Source: an uncultured Pelagibacteraceae bacterium
GTDB lineage: Bacteria > Pseudomonadota > Alphaproteobacteria > Pelagibacterales > Pelagibacteraceae
Direction: 5' to 3'
DNA: 64,000 nt
Assembly: GCA_902567045.1 (NCBI GenBank)
Contig: CACFLJ010000004.1
Span: 1 to 64,000, forward strand
Shown: positions 26,168 to 34,132 of the stretch, in pieces
How positions within the stretch are numbered: position 1 is the stretch's first letter
Layout: each line of letters opens with the position of its first letter
Made by a program: the position numbers and the translations under genes
Notes under the pieces: generated by a model
Databases searched by the model: none
What the model was told of the DNA's origin: nothing
The model's input: only the letters and a program-made list of their open reading frames with translations

Positions 26168-27499
26168 ATGAGCGATAAAAAAAAAGAATTAAAACCGAAT
26201 ACATACAAGTTCGATACATTAAGTTTGCATGCTGGATACCAACCACATAAAAATGCTGGCTCTAGGCAAGTTCCAATTTATCAAACCACATCATATTTAT
26301 TCGATGACGTTGATCACGCAGCAGCTCTTTTTAATTTAGAAAGAGGTGGACATATTTATAGTAGAATTTCAAATCCTACTGTTGGTGTATTAGAGGAAAG
26401 AGTTGCATCACTAGAGGGAGGTACAGCAGCATTGGCAACATCATCTGGAATGAGTGCTATATTTTTAACAGTGATGACTTTATGTGAAGCTGGTGATCAT
26501 CTAGTTGTCTCATCCCAACTTTATGGAGGGACTGTTAATTTATTTAGATTAACATTACCTAAATTTGGAATTAAATGTACGTTTGTTAAACCAAGAGATA
26601 CAGAAGGCTTTAAAAAAGCAATACAAAAAAATACCAAAGGTATCTTTGGTGAGCTCGTTGGTAATCCTGGTAATGAAATAATGAACATGCCTGAGATTGC
26701 AAAAATTGCTCATGATGCTGGAATTCCTTTAATGGTTGATGCAACCTATCAAACTCCATATTTGTGTAAACCTTTCGAACATGGTGCTGATATAGTAGTA
26801 CATTCTTTAACAAAATGGATGGCTGGTCATGGTTCTTCTATGGCTGGGATATTAGTAGAAGGTGGAAAATTTGATTGGATGCAAAATGATAAATTCCCTA
26901 CAATGACTAAACCATATGAGGGATATCATGGCCTATCTTTTGCAGAAGAATTTGGCCCAACAGCATTTACTATGAAAGCTAGAGCTGAAGGTATGAGAGA
27001 TTTTGGTCCATGTTTGAGCCCACAAAATGCATGGAATGTATTACAAGGTATAGAAACTTTATCTGTAAGAATGAAAAAACATTGTTCAAATGCTGAAGAG
27101 ATGGTTAAATATTTATCTAATCATGAGAGTGTTGCATGGGTTTCTCATCCAAGTGCACCTAATCATCCAGATGCCGAACTTGCTAATAAGCTACTTCCAA
27201 ATGGTAAAGGTTCTATGATAGCTTTTGGAATAAAAGGTGGAAAAGATGCAGGAGTAGCATTTATAAATAATGTAAAATTAGCATCCCACTTAGCAAACGT
27301 TGGTGATACAAGAACATTAGTTATTCATCCTGCTTCAGGAACTCATTCGCAAATGGATGAGGCTACATTAAAGTTTGCTGGATTATCTCATGATATGATT
27401 AGATTATCAGTTGGTATTGAAGACATTGATGATATTAAAAATGACTTCGAGATTGGTTTTAGAGCAGCAAGAAAACCAAGACTTGTATCAAATCAATGA
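26168..27499 (+). CDS. O-acetylhomoserine sulfhydrylase-type PLP enzyme (copy 1)
   Basis: A 443-residue Cys/Met metabolism PLP enzyme. It shows SLHAGYQPHKNAGSRQVPIYQTTSY in the N-terminal region, the phosphate-binding segments YSRISNPTVGVLE and SSGMSAIF, and the PLP lysine in VHSLTKWMAGHGSSMAG. The length and HAGY/QVPIYQTTS pattern fit O-acetylhomoserine sulfhydrylases (MetY) rather than cystathionine enzymes. Such enzymes make homocysteine from sulfide or methionine from methanethiol. A strong ribosome site, AAGGAG (26158-26163), precedes the ATG. It overlaps the hydrolase gene by four bases and has a paralogue at 28376. Confidence 0.88.
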   Translation: MSDKKKELKPNTYKFDTLSLHAGYQPHKNAGSRQVPIYQTTSYLFDDVDHAAALFNLERGGHIYSRISNPTVGVLEERVASLEGGTAALATSSGMSAIFLTVMTLCEAGDHLVVSSQLYGGTVNLFRLTLPKFGIKCTFVKPRDTEGFKKAIQKNTKGIFGELVGNPGNEIMNMPEIAKIAHDAGIPLMVDATYQTPYLCKPFEHGADIVVHSLTKWMAGHGSSMAGILVEGGKFDWMQNDKFPTMTKPYEGYHGLSFAEEFGPTAFTMKARAEGMRDFGPCLSPQNAWNVLQGIETLSVRMKKHCSNAEEMVKYLSNHESVAWVSHPSAPNHPDAELANKLLPNGKGSMIAFGIKGGKDAGVAFINNVKLASHLANVGDTRTLVIHPASGTHSQMDEATLKFAGLSHDMIRLSVGIEDIDDIKNDFEIGFRAARKPRLVSNQ

Positions 27500-28314
27500 A
27501 ATTTAAAGTAAATAATAGCGAGGTTTTTGCCTCTACTGGTGGTAGACCATTTGATAAAAAAAAACCATTGATAATATTTATTCATGGTAGTGGTCTAACC
27601 CATATGACATGGGTACTTCAAACAAGGTACTTCGCATTTCATGGTTATAACGCTTTAGCAGTCGATTTGCCTGGACATGGTTTATCAAGTGGTGAAAGCC
27701 TTAAATCAATTGAAGAGATGGCTGATTGGGTAAATGATGTAATAGATGCAGTCGGACATAAAGAAGCTTCTTTGGTTGGACATTCACAAGGTTGTTTAGT
27801 TACAGTAGAATGCACATCGAGATACCCAGATAAAATTAAAACCTTAAGCCTAATGGGTGGAGCAGGTGCTATACCGATGAACCCAGAGTTACTTTCATTA
27901 GCTGAAAATAATGATCCAAAGGCAGTAGATTTAATGATGGATTGGGCTCATGGACCAGCTGGTCATTTTGGTGGTCATCCCGTTCCTGGCCTTTACCATA
28001 TTAACACAGGAACAATGCTTGCAAAATCTAGAACAATTCAGAATACTTTAGGAGTAGACTTTAGAGCTTGTGATAATTACAAAAATGGCTTCGAGGCTGC
28101 AAAAAAAATTAAATGCCCTACTTTATCAATCTTAGCGACAGATGATAAAATGTGCCCTGTTAAAGAAGGAAAGAAGTTGGCTTCATTAATAGAAGGTAGT
28201 CAAGTTGATATAATTGATAACTGTGGTCACATGATGTTATTAGAAGAGGCAGATAGAGTATTAACTGTGCTTAAGAAATTTGTAACCACAAATTACCCAC
28301 CATTATCAAGTTAA
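27496..28314 (+). CDS. Alpha/beta hydrolase
   Basis: A 272-residue alpha/beta-hydrolase. The oxyanion-hole region is IFIHGSGLTHMTW. The nucleophile elbow is VGHSQGCLV, with Ser near residue 97. The acid is in LATDDKMCPV and the catalytic His is in NCGHMMLLEE. It is much shorter than MetX homoserine acetyltransferases and has a GHSQG elbow, so it is not an obvious MetX. It is translationally coupled to the upstream sulfhydrylase-like gene (ATGA overlap) and is followed by the second copy. A role in a sulfur- or ester-containing substrate pathway is inferred only from this position. Confidence 0.85.
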   Translation: MKFKVNNSEVFASTGGRPFDKKKPLIIFIHGSGLTHMTWVLQTRYFAFHGYNALAVDLPGHGLSSGESLKSIEEMADWVNDVIDAVGHKEASLVGHSQGCLVTVECTSRYPDKIKTLSLMGGAGAIPMNPELLSLAENNDPKAVDLMMDWAHGPAGHFGGHPVPGLYHINTGTMLAKSRTIQNTLGVDFRACDNYKNGFEAAKKIKCPTLSILATDDKMCPVKEGKKLASLIEGSQVDIIDNCGHMMLLEEADRVLTVLKKFVTTNYPPLSS

Positions 28315-28322
28315 ATTTAAGC

Positions 28323-28351
28323 TTGATTGTATTTTTTCATTTTAGTTTAAT
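28323..28351 (+). promoter_or_regulatory. Candidate promoter with an overlapping dyad upstream of sulfhydrylase copy 2
   Basis: TTGATT (28323-28328) and TTTAAT (28346-28351) are separated by 17 bases, a fair sigma-70 match. The inverted repeat GTTTAA/TTAAAC (28345-28350 and 28358-28363, 7-base centre) covers the -10 box and predicted start point, as a repressor operator would. GAAGGG at 28365-28370 is a plausible ribosome site. Confidence 0.4.
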
Positions 28352-28375
28352 ACATTTTTAAACAGAAGGGAAAAA

Positions 28376-29701
28376 ATGAGCAAAAACAAACATCCAGAAA
28401 CAATTGCATTACATGGTGGAGATTACAGAAGTGATCCAGCTACAACAGCAGTAGCAGTACCACTATATAGAACAACATCTTATCAATTTAATGATACAGA
28501 TCACGCTGCAAATTTATTTGCACTAAAAGAATTTGGAAACATATACACAAGAATTATGAATCCTACAAATGATGTACTTGAAAAAAGAGTTGCAGCTCTT
28601 GAAGGTGGTCTTGCAGCAGTAACTGTTGGTTCAGGGCAAGCCGCATCTACATTCGCTATAATGAATGTATGTCAATCAGGTGATAACTTTATTAGCTCAA
28701 CTGATTTATATGGTGGTACTGTTAACCTATTCACACATACACTTAAAAAATTAGGCATTGAATGTAGATATGCAGATCCATCTGATCCAAGTAATTTTGA
28801 AAAATTAATTGATGAAAAAACTAGATGTTTTTATGCAGAAACTTTACCTAATCCATATCTAAGAGTATTTCCAATTAAGGAAGTTTCAGATATTGGAAGA
28901 AAGCATAATATTCCATTAATTATGGACAACACTGCAGCACCAATTATTTGTAAACCTCTAGAACATGGCGCAGCTGTAGTAGTTCACTCACTTACTAAAT
29001 TTATTGGAGGACACGGTACAGTTATTGGTGGAGCACTCGTTGATGGTGGTAATTTTGACTGGACAAAAGATCCAAAAAGACAACCACTATTTAATGAACC
29101 CGATGCTAGTTACGGTGGAGCAAAATGGGGAGAAGTCGTACCACAGTTAACAGGAGCAAATGTTTCATTTGCTGTAAGAGCTAGAGTTTGTCTCTTAAGA
29201 GACTTAGGAGCTCCTTTAGCACCAGATAATGCTTGGGGAATAATTCAAGGCCTAGAAACTGTTCCTTTAAGAATGCAACAACATTGCTCTAATGCAGAAA
29301 AAGCAGTAGCTTTTTTACAAAAGCATAAGAATGTAGAAAGAGTTATATACCCTACTCTTCATAAAGGAGAGATAGGTGAAAGATCTAAAAAATATATGAA
29401 GGGCGGTAATGGAGCGCTTGTTGGTATCGAGGTTAAAGGAGGTGTTGAAGCAGGTAAAAAATTTATAGAGTCATTAAAAATGTTTTACCATGTAGCAAAT
29501 ATTGGTGATGCAAGAAGTTTGGCTATTCATCCTGCAACTACTACTCACAGTCAATTAACTGAGGAAGAACTCTTAGCAGCTGGTGTAACACCAGGGTATG
29601 TAAGATTGTCTATTGGTATTGAACATCCAGACGATATTATAGCTGATCTAGATCAAGCTTTAGGAGCTTCTGGAAAGCCTAGTTTGAAAGCTGTAAGTTA
29701 G
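28376..29701 (+). CDS. O-acetylhomoserine sulfhydrylase-type PLP enzyme (copy 2)
   Basis: A 441-residue paralogue of the enzyme at 26168. It shares HGGDYRSDPATTAVAVPLY, YTRIMNPTNDVLEKR, the GSGQAAST segment and the PLP lysine in VHSLTKFIGGHGTVIGG. The two differ at many active-site-lining positions. Copy 2 has GSGQ where copy 1 has SSGM, and copy 2 has MDNTAAP where copy 1 has VDATYQTP. They may therefore use different thiols or acyl-homoserines. A separate candidate promoter precedes it. Its last 23 bases overlap the end of ctaA on the other strand. Confidence 0.88.
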   Translation: MSKNKHPETIALHGGDYRSDPATTAVAVPLYRTTSYQFNDTDHAANLFALKEFGNIYTRIMNPTNDVLEKRVAALEGGLAAVTVGSGQAASTFAIMNVCQSGDNFISSTDLYGGTVNLFTHTLKKLGIECRYADPSDPSNFEKLIDEKTRCFYAETLPNPYLRVFPIKEVSDIGRKHNIPLIMDNTAAPIICKPLEHGAAVVVHSLTKFIGGHGTVIGGALVDGGNFDWTKDPKRQPLFNEPDASYGGAKWGEVVPQLTGANVSFAVRARVCLLRDLGAPLAPDNAWGIIQGLETVPLRMQQHCSNAEKAVAFLQKHKNVERVIYPTLHKGEIGERSKKYMKGGNGALVGIEVKGGVEAGKKFIESLKMFYHVANIGDARSLAIHPATTTHSQLTEEELLAAGVTPGYVRLSIGIEHPDDIIADLDQALGASGKPSLKAVS

Positions 29702-30710
29702 ATTTTGTATTTATAAATAAAAAGTAGATACAAGACGCAACTAAAAAAATAGAACTTATTTGGTGCATAGATGCAATCAATATCTCTGCACCATATAGTA
29801 AAGTAAATATTCCTAATACAATCTGTAAAATAATAAAAAAACCTAAAATATTAACAGATTTATATAAATCGCTTTTTTTGTTTTTGTAAATATAAAACAA
29901 TAAATACAGATAAAATAATCCTATTAAATAAGCTAATTTTCTATGAATAAATTGCACCAAGGAAGGATCACTAAAAGCAGATAATTTAAATAAATTACTA
30001 ATACTATTATCATTTGGAAAAAATGAATTTCCCATTAACGGCCAAGAATTATAAATTTTACCTGCATCCATTCCTGAAACAAATGCGCCAATTGAAATTT
30101 GCAAAAATACTAAGAAAAGAAAACTTAACGGATATATTATATTGATAGTATTGTGAAAGTTGCTTTTAACCTTAATTTTTAAGTAATTCCAAAATATTAA
30201 AGATAAAATAAAAAAAGCTACTAATAAATGCACAGATAACCTAAAATGACTTACATCTACTCTATCAATTAAGCCACTACTAACCATATACCATCCTATA
30301 AATCCTTGAAAACATATTAAGGCAAAGATGAAATAAAAATTTATTAATTCTTTAAATTTAATTTTAAAAGTAAAATATATTAGTGGTATTAGAAAAGCTA
30401 TGCCTATTAACCTTCCCATAAACCTGTGAGCCCACTCCCACCAAAAGATAACTTTGAATTCTTGCATGGTCATATCATAATTTTGTAATTTAAATTCAGG
30501 TATCTCTTTATATAAATCAAAATACATAAACCACTCAGCATTATTAAGCGGAGGTAAAAAACCAGAGAACAATTGCCATTGTGTAATTGATAAACCAGAA
30601 TCAGTTAATCTTGTTAAACCACCAACCACAATCATTGCTGAGATAATCCAAAACATACTTATAAGCCATATTGATATTTGATTATTTAACTTTAGATTTT
30701 CACTATACAT
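29679..30710 (-). CDS. ctaA: Haem A synthase (CtaA/Cox15)
   Basis: The enzyme oxidises the C8 methyl of haem O to make haem A for cytochrome aa3 oxidase. It has about eight membrane segments. The Cox15-type landmarks are VVGGLTRLTDSGLSITQW, WEWAHRFMGRLIG, SHFRLSVHLLVAF, FVSGMDAGKIYNSWPLMG, VQFIHRKLAYLIG and SMHQISSI, which together hold the haem-ligand histidines. The frame runs on to 30875 but would cover the chorismate mutase gene. The ATG at 30710 gives 343 residues with a normal N-terminus. Confidence 0.95.
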   Translation of the reverse strand: MYSENLKLNNQISIWLISMFWIISAMIVVGGLTRLTDSGLSITQWQLFSGFLPPLNNAEWFMYFDLYKEIPEFKLQNYDMTMQEFKVIFWWEWAHRFMGRLIGIAFLIPLIYFTFKIKFKELINFYFIFALICFQGFIGWYMVSSGLIDRVDVSHFRLSVHLLVAFFILSLIFWNYLKIKVKSNFHNTINIIYPLSFLFLVFLQISIGAFVSGMDAGKIYNSWPLMGNSFFPNDNSISNLFKLSAFSDPSLVQFIHRKLAYLIGLFYLYLLFYIYKNKKSDLYKSVNILGFFIILQIVLGIFTLLYGAEILIASMHQISSIFLVASCIYFLFINTKSNLQLSN

Positions 30711-30753
30711 ATGCGGATAAATATAATAATTTTTAAATAATCCAATTATATAA

Positions 30754-31047
30754 ATGTCGCCATTAAAAAAAGAAAAACTAAATAAAATTAGAAAAGAATT
30801 GGATAAATTAGACGATTCATTAATAAAAATAATCAAAAAAAGAACTAACCTTGTTAAAAGAGTTCTTGCTCTCAAAGAAAAAAAAAACCAAATTGTTGAT
30901 CAAAAAAGGATTAAATTAATATTAAAAAACATTAAAAAAAAATCAATTAATCATAAAATTGATCCAAAAATTACAAACAAAATCTGGAGGAATATGATTT
31001 ACGCTTATATCGATTTTGAGAGACGAAATTTTAAAAAAAAAAAGTAA
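30754..31047 (+). CDS. Chorismate mutase (AroQ type)
   Basis: A 97-residue, all-helical chorismate mutase that converts chorismate to prephenate for Phe/Tyr synthesis. The AroQ pattern is visible: IRKELDKLDDSLIKIIKKR (active-site Arg in the first helix), KRVLALKEKK, then DQKRIKLIL and a C-terminal helix. It stands alone without a fused prephenate dehydratase. It is divergent from ctaA and converges on rpmG with a single base between them. The tail is very Lys-rich. Confidence 0.88.
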   Translation: MSPLKKEKLNKIRKELDKLDDSLIKIIKKRTNLVKRVLALKEKKNQIVDQKRIKLILKNIKKKSINHKIDPKITNKIWRNMIYAYIDFERRNFKKKK

Positions 31048-31048
31048 A

Positions 31049-31240
31049 TTATTTACTATGAGGTGGTAATTTTTTTTCTACAAAAACTTCATGTTTTCTT
31101 GTTGCTGGATTATATTTTTTAGCTTTTAATTTAACTTTAGCTTTTTCTCCACCAGCAGGCTTTTTGACATAATAAAAAAAAGGACTATCAGGTTTTTCTT
31201 CAGGAACTAGTCTGACTTTTATATGTGTTTTTTTTGCCAT
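31049..31240 (-). CDS. rpmG: 50S ribosomal protein L33
   Basis: A 63-residue protein with the bL33 pattern: HIKVRLVPEE, FFYYVKKPAG, KAKKYNPATRKHEVFVEKKL. It has no cysteines, so it is the zinc-free type usual in alphaproteobacteria. The N-terminal half carries a short insertion compared with E. coli L33. It is one base from the merR-type gene and converges with the chorismate mutase gene. Confidence 0.9.
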   Translation of the reverse strand: MAKKTHIKVRLVPEEKPDSPFFYYVKKPAGGEKAKVKLKAKKYNPATRKHEVFVEKKLPPHSK

Positions 31241-31241
31241 A

Positions 31242-31613
31242 TTAATCTTTAAATTTATTTATTAATTCTTTAATTTTTAATATTTTTGATTTTATTATTT
31301 TTTTTTGTTTTATAGAGGTATTGTATAATTCGTCAATATCTGAATCATTAGAGTTTAGAACCTTTTTAACACCGTTTAATGTCATACCTTGATCTTTTAA
31401 TAAGAATTTGATTTTTTTTAAAACATTAATTGAGTTTTCATCATAATACCTTCTATTTCCTGTAAAAATCTTTGGCTTAATCTGTTTGAATTCTTTTTCC
31501 CAAAAACGAATAGTGTGAGTAGAAGGTAAGCCATTTTTTTGATTAATAAGATTTAAAATCTTAGCCACTTCTCCAATCGTTTTGTATTTACTTTCTTCCT
31601 TAGTGCTAATCAT
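31242..31613 (-). CDS. MerR-family transcriptional regulator
   Basis: A 123-residue protein. The N-terminal winged helix reads YKTIGEVAKILNL, then THTIRFWEKEFKQI and NRRYYDENSINVLKKIKFLLKDQGMTLNGVKKVL, a clean MerR DNA-binding domain. The C-terminal helix would dimerise. There are no metal-binding cysteines. This is the small MerR gene that follows plsX-fabH-ihfA in many alphaproteobacteria, and its targets are not known to me. It overlaps ihfA by eight bases. Confidence 0.9.
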   Translation of the reverse strand: MISTKEESKYKTIGEVAKILNLINQKNGLPSTHTIRFWEKEFKQIKPKIFTGNRRYYDENSINVLKKIKFLLKDQGMTLNGVKKVLNSNDSDIDELYNTSIKQKKIIKSKILKIKELINKFKD

Positions 31614-31902
31614 TTTTGTTTATATATTCTTTAAATTCTTTAGATGCTTTAAAAAGAATAACATTTCTACTAGCTATAATTGCAGGTTCTTTAGTTTTTG
31701 GATTTCTTCCAGCTCTTTCTTTTTTATTTCTTAATGTAAAAGTTCCAAATTTTGCGATTTTAACTTTTTTATGTTTTATGATATTTTTTATAATTAGTTC
31801 AAAAATATCTTCAAGCAAAGTCTCGCTTATTTTTTTTGAAAACCCTATTTGCATATATATAGAATTTATAATATCTTTTTTTGTTAAGTTTATACGTTTC
31901 AC
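31606..31902 (-). CDS. ihfA: Integration host factor alpha subunit
   Basis: A 98-residue DNA-bending protein of the HU/IHF family that acts with IhfB. The landmarks are TKKDIINSIY, the VKIAKFGTFTLRNKKERAGRNPKTKEP arm with the intercalating proline, and FKASKEFKEYIN. The start is GTG at 31902, immediately after the plsX stop. The name ihfA rather than hup rests on the family pattern and the plsX-ihfA-merR location. Confidence 0.88.
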   Translation of the reverse strand: MKRINLTKKDIINSIYMQIGFSKKISETLLEDIFELIIKNIIKHKKVKIAKFGTFTLRNKKERAGRNPKTKEPAIIASRNVILFKASKEFKEYINKND

Positions 31903-32910
31903 TTAATTAATATTTGCAGTAATTTGTTCTATTAATCTTCCTTTAATGGTTTGTTCGCATACTTTCAATGAGTTAGCAAAACCAACTGAGTCGGTAGATC
32001 CATGGCTCTTTATAACAGGTTTATTTAGCCCTAATAATATTGCTCCATTGTAAAGTCTTGGATCAAGTTTATTTTTAAATTTCTTTAAATTATTATAGTT
32101 AATGAAAGATGAAAATTTTCCTATAATTGTACTGCTTAATGCTTGTTTTAATTCACTAATTATAAAGTTTGAGGTACCTTCTGCTGTTTTAAGAGCAATA
32201 TTTCCTGTAAATCCATCTGCAACAATTACATTTACATCTCCATCCATAATATGGTTTCCTTCAATATATCCCTTGAAATCAAATAGATTATATTTTTTTT
32301 CAGATAAAATTTGATAAGTGCTTTTTATCATTGCATTTCCTTTTAATTCTTCAGATCCAATATTAAGTAATGCGACACATGGTTTTTCGTTATCAAATAA
32401 TGCTTTATGTAAAGCAGAGCCCATTATTGAGAAATCGATTAAATTTTTCGAATTGCATTCGATATTAGCACCCAAGTCTAATACAACATTCATTCCCTTC
32501 TTGCTTGGCCATAAAGCAGATAAAGCTGGCTTATCAATGTTTTCTATCATTTTTAAATTTAGTTTTGATATTAAAAATAGTGCACCAGTATTACCAGCTG
32601 AGACCATCGCATGAGCTTCGTCATTCTTTAAAGATTCTACTGCTAACCATAAACTTGTGTTTTTCCCTCTTTTGGCTGCGGTCAAAGCTGAGTCTTCGCC
32701 TTCTACAACTTTGTCAGTATGAATTAAGTTAAACCTCTCATTTGGTATACTGTATTTTTTTAAAAGTGGATTAATTAAATCTTCTTTTCCAAAAATTTTA
32801 TAGTTTACATTTACAGAATTTCTTAAGTGTATACTTACACCTTCAATTACTTTAGTCGGTGAGTTATCGCCACCCATCGCATCAATGGCAATAACTATTG
32901 GGTTAATCAT
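31903..32910 (-). CDS. plsX: Phosphate acyltransferase PlsX
   Basis: PlsX makes acyl-phosphate from acyl-ACP for phospholipid synthesis. The 335 residues begin IVIAIDAMGGDNSP. They include AMVSAGNTGALF, LDLGANIECN, LLNIGSEELKGN and VIVADGFTGNIALKTAEG, all family landmarks. It follows rpmF by five bases. The next gene is ihfA with no gap; fabH, often placed between them, is absent here. Confidence 0.97.
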   Translation of the reverse strand: MINPIVIAIDAMGGDNSPTKVIEGVSIHLRNSVNVNYKIFGKEDLINPLLKKYSIPNERFNLIHTDKVVEGEDSALTAAKRGKNTSLWLAVESLKNDEAHAMVSAGNTGALFLISKLNLKMIENIDKPALSALWPSKKGMNVVLDLGANIECNSKNLIDFSIMGSALHKALFDNEKPCVALLNIGSEELKGNAMIKSTYQILSEKKYNLFDFKGYIEGNHIMDGDVNVIVADGFTGNIALKTAEGTSNFIISELKQALSSTIIGKFSSFINYNNLKKFKNKLDPRLYNGAILLGLNKPVIKSHGSTDSVGFANSLKVCEQTIKGRLIEQITANIN

Positions 32911-32915
32911 AATAA

Positions 32916-33095
32916 CTATTCTTTGGGATCTAAAACTTGTCTACCTTTATAAAAGCCAGTTTTTAAATCTAAATGATGAGACAATCTGTATTCACCAGAT
33001 TTCTTATCCTCTATAATATTTTTTGAGGAAACTCTGATATGAGATCGTCTTTTGCCAGCTCTTGATTTAGTTGTTTTACGTTTTGGTACAGCCAT
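32916..33095 (-). CDS. rpmF: 50S ribosomal protein L32
   Basis: A 59-residue protein read from ATG 33095 to TAG at 32916-32918. It begins [19 protein letters not shown] and ends [11 protein letters not shown]. It lacks the zinc cysteines, as usual in alphaproteobacteria. It lies just upstream of plsX, the standard rpmF-plsX pair. DUF177, which often precedes rpmF, is not present; the cytochrome bc1 chaperone gene is next. Confidence 0.95.
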   Translation of the reverse strand: MAVPKRKTTKSRAGKRRSHIRVSSKNIIEDKKSGEYRLSHHLDLKTGFYKGRQVLDPKE

Positions 33096-33097
33096 AA

Positions 33098-33571
33098 TTA
33101 AAATTTAAATTCTATTATATCTTTTGTAAAGTTTTTTAAAGAGTTATTTGCTAGAAAATGACTATATTTATCAAAATATTCAATAAATAAATCATTATCA
33201 TCTTTAATATTCATTAAATTTCCAAGTAGTTTAGTTTTTTTAGATGCATCAAAGATATCCCAATTTTCAATTTTTTCCAATATTGAGTAAAATAAATTTA
33301 CATAATCCTTCATTTTTTTATTTACAGATACATCTCCATAACCAATTTCTCTAATGGATAATTCAATTTGCCTAACAATAAAATCAAATAGATCTTGAGC
33401 TTCCTCTTTTGATAGTGAATTTTTATATATTTTCAAAAAAAAACTAAAATGTAACAATAAAATTACTAATCTATCTGAAAATGTATCATTATTTTTCAAG
33501 TTGTAGTAGAGATTTTTATTTCTAGTTAATTTTATTAAATTATTGTAAATATTTAAATAGTTGTTTTTCAT
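33098..33571 (-). CDS. Ubiquinol-cytochrome c chaperone (Cbp3/UQCC1-like)
   Basis: A 157-residue helical protein resembling the Cbp3/UQCC1 family, which helps assemble cytochrome b of the bc1 complex. The recognisable part is [26 protein letters not shown], followed by [29 protein letters not shown]. The position just upstream of rpmF matches alphaproteobacterial gene order. Its ATG abuts the start codon of the divergent bamE-like gene with no base between them (CATATG). Confidence 0.82.
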   Translation of the reverse strand: MKNNYLNIYNNLIKLTRNKNLYYNLKNNDTFSDRLVILLLHFSFFLKIYKNSLSKEEAQDLFDFIVRQIELSIREIGYGDVSVNKKMKDYVNLFYSILEKIENWDIFDASKKTKLLGNLMNIKDDNDLFIEYFDKYSHFLANNSLKNFTKDIIEFKF

Positions 33572-34018
33572 ATGAAGAATATATCTTTAATCATTTTATT
33601 TTTTTTTACAATTAATTGTTCTTTAAATAATGTTTCTAATACACATGGCTTCAGATTTTTAGAAACTAAAACTAATAAAATTGTTATAAACAAGACTAAC
33701 AAAAATGATGTTAAGAAATTAATTGGTCCGCCATCTTCTGTAAGTAACTTCAATGATATTTGGCTATATATTGAAAGAAAAAAAACAAATCAATCAATAT
33801 ATAAATTAGGTAAAAAAAAGATTTCAAAAAATAATATTTTTATACTTGAATTTAATTCAATGGGATTAGTTTCAAGTAAAAAATTTTTAAAACTTGAGGA
33901 TATGAATGATATAAAAATAGCTGAAAAAGTGACTAATAAAAAATTTAAAAATGATAATAAGATTTATGATATTCTATCCACACTTCGAAATAAAATAAAT
34001 AATACAAGACAAAGATAA
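33572..34018 (+). CDS. BamE/SmpA-like outer-membrane lipoprotein
   Basis: A 148-residue protein with a signal peptide and lipobox (FTINC, Cys near residue 16). The mature part has the SmpA/OmlA pattern: NKTNKNDVKKLIGPPS followed by DIWLYIERK. BamE-like proteins belong to the outer-membrane beta-barrel assembly complex. Placement opposite the bc1 chaperone is a common alphaproteobacterial arrangement. The C-terminal third is Lys/Asn-rich and not conserved to my eye. Confidence 0.78.
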   Translation: MKNISLIILFFFTINCSLNNVSNTHGFRFLETKTNKIVINKTNKNDVKKLIGPPSSVSNFNDIWLYIERKKTNQSIYKLGKKKISKNNIFILEFNSMGLVSSKKFLKLEDMNDIKIAEKVTNKKFKNDNKIYDILSTLRNKINNTRQR

Positions 34019-34022
34019 TTTC

Positions 34023-34097
34023 TGGCGGTCCCTAGGGGAATCGAACCCCTCTTTCATGGATGAAAACCATGTGTCCTAACCGATAGACGAAGGGACC
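34023..34097 (-). tRNA. tRNA-Glu (anticodon UUC)
   Basis: The minus strand folds into a complete cloverleaf: acceptor stem GGTCCCT/AGGGACC, anticodon stem CATGG/CCATG with loop TTTTCAT, and T arm GGGGTTCGATTCCCC. The CCA end is encoded (34023-34025). Confidence 0.97.
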
Positions 34098-34132
34098 AGT
34101 GGAGGATCTTTTATTGTAATTTTTAAAAATAA

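Noticed and set aside
27496..28314. The alpha/beta hydrolase as homoserine O-acetyltransferase (MetX)
   Set aside because: It is about 100 residues shorter than MetX and has a GHSQG elbow. Its position between the sulfhydrylase genes alone is not enough to name it.
30711..30875. Upstream extension of ctaA
   Set aside because: It would overlap most of the chorismate mutase N-terminus in antisense, and the usual CtaA N-terminus begins at 30710.
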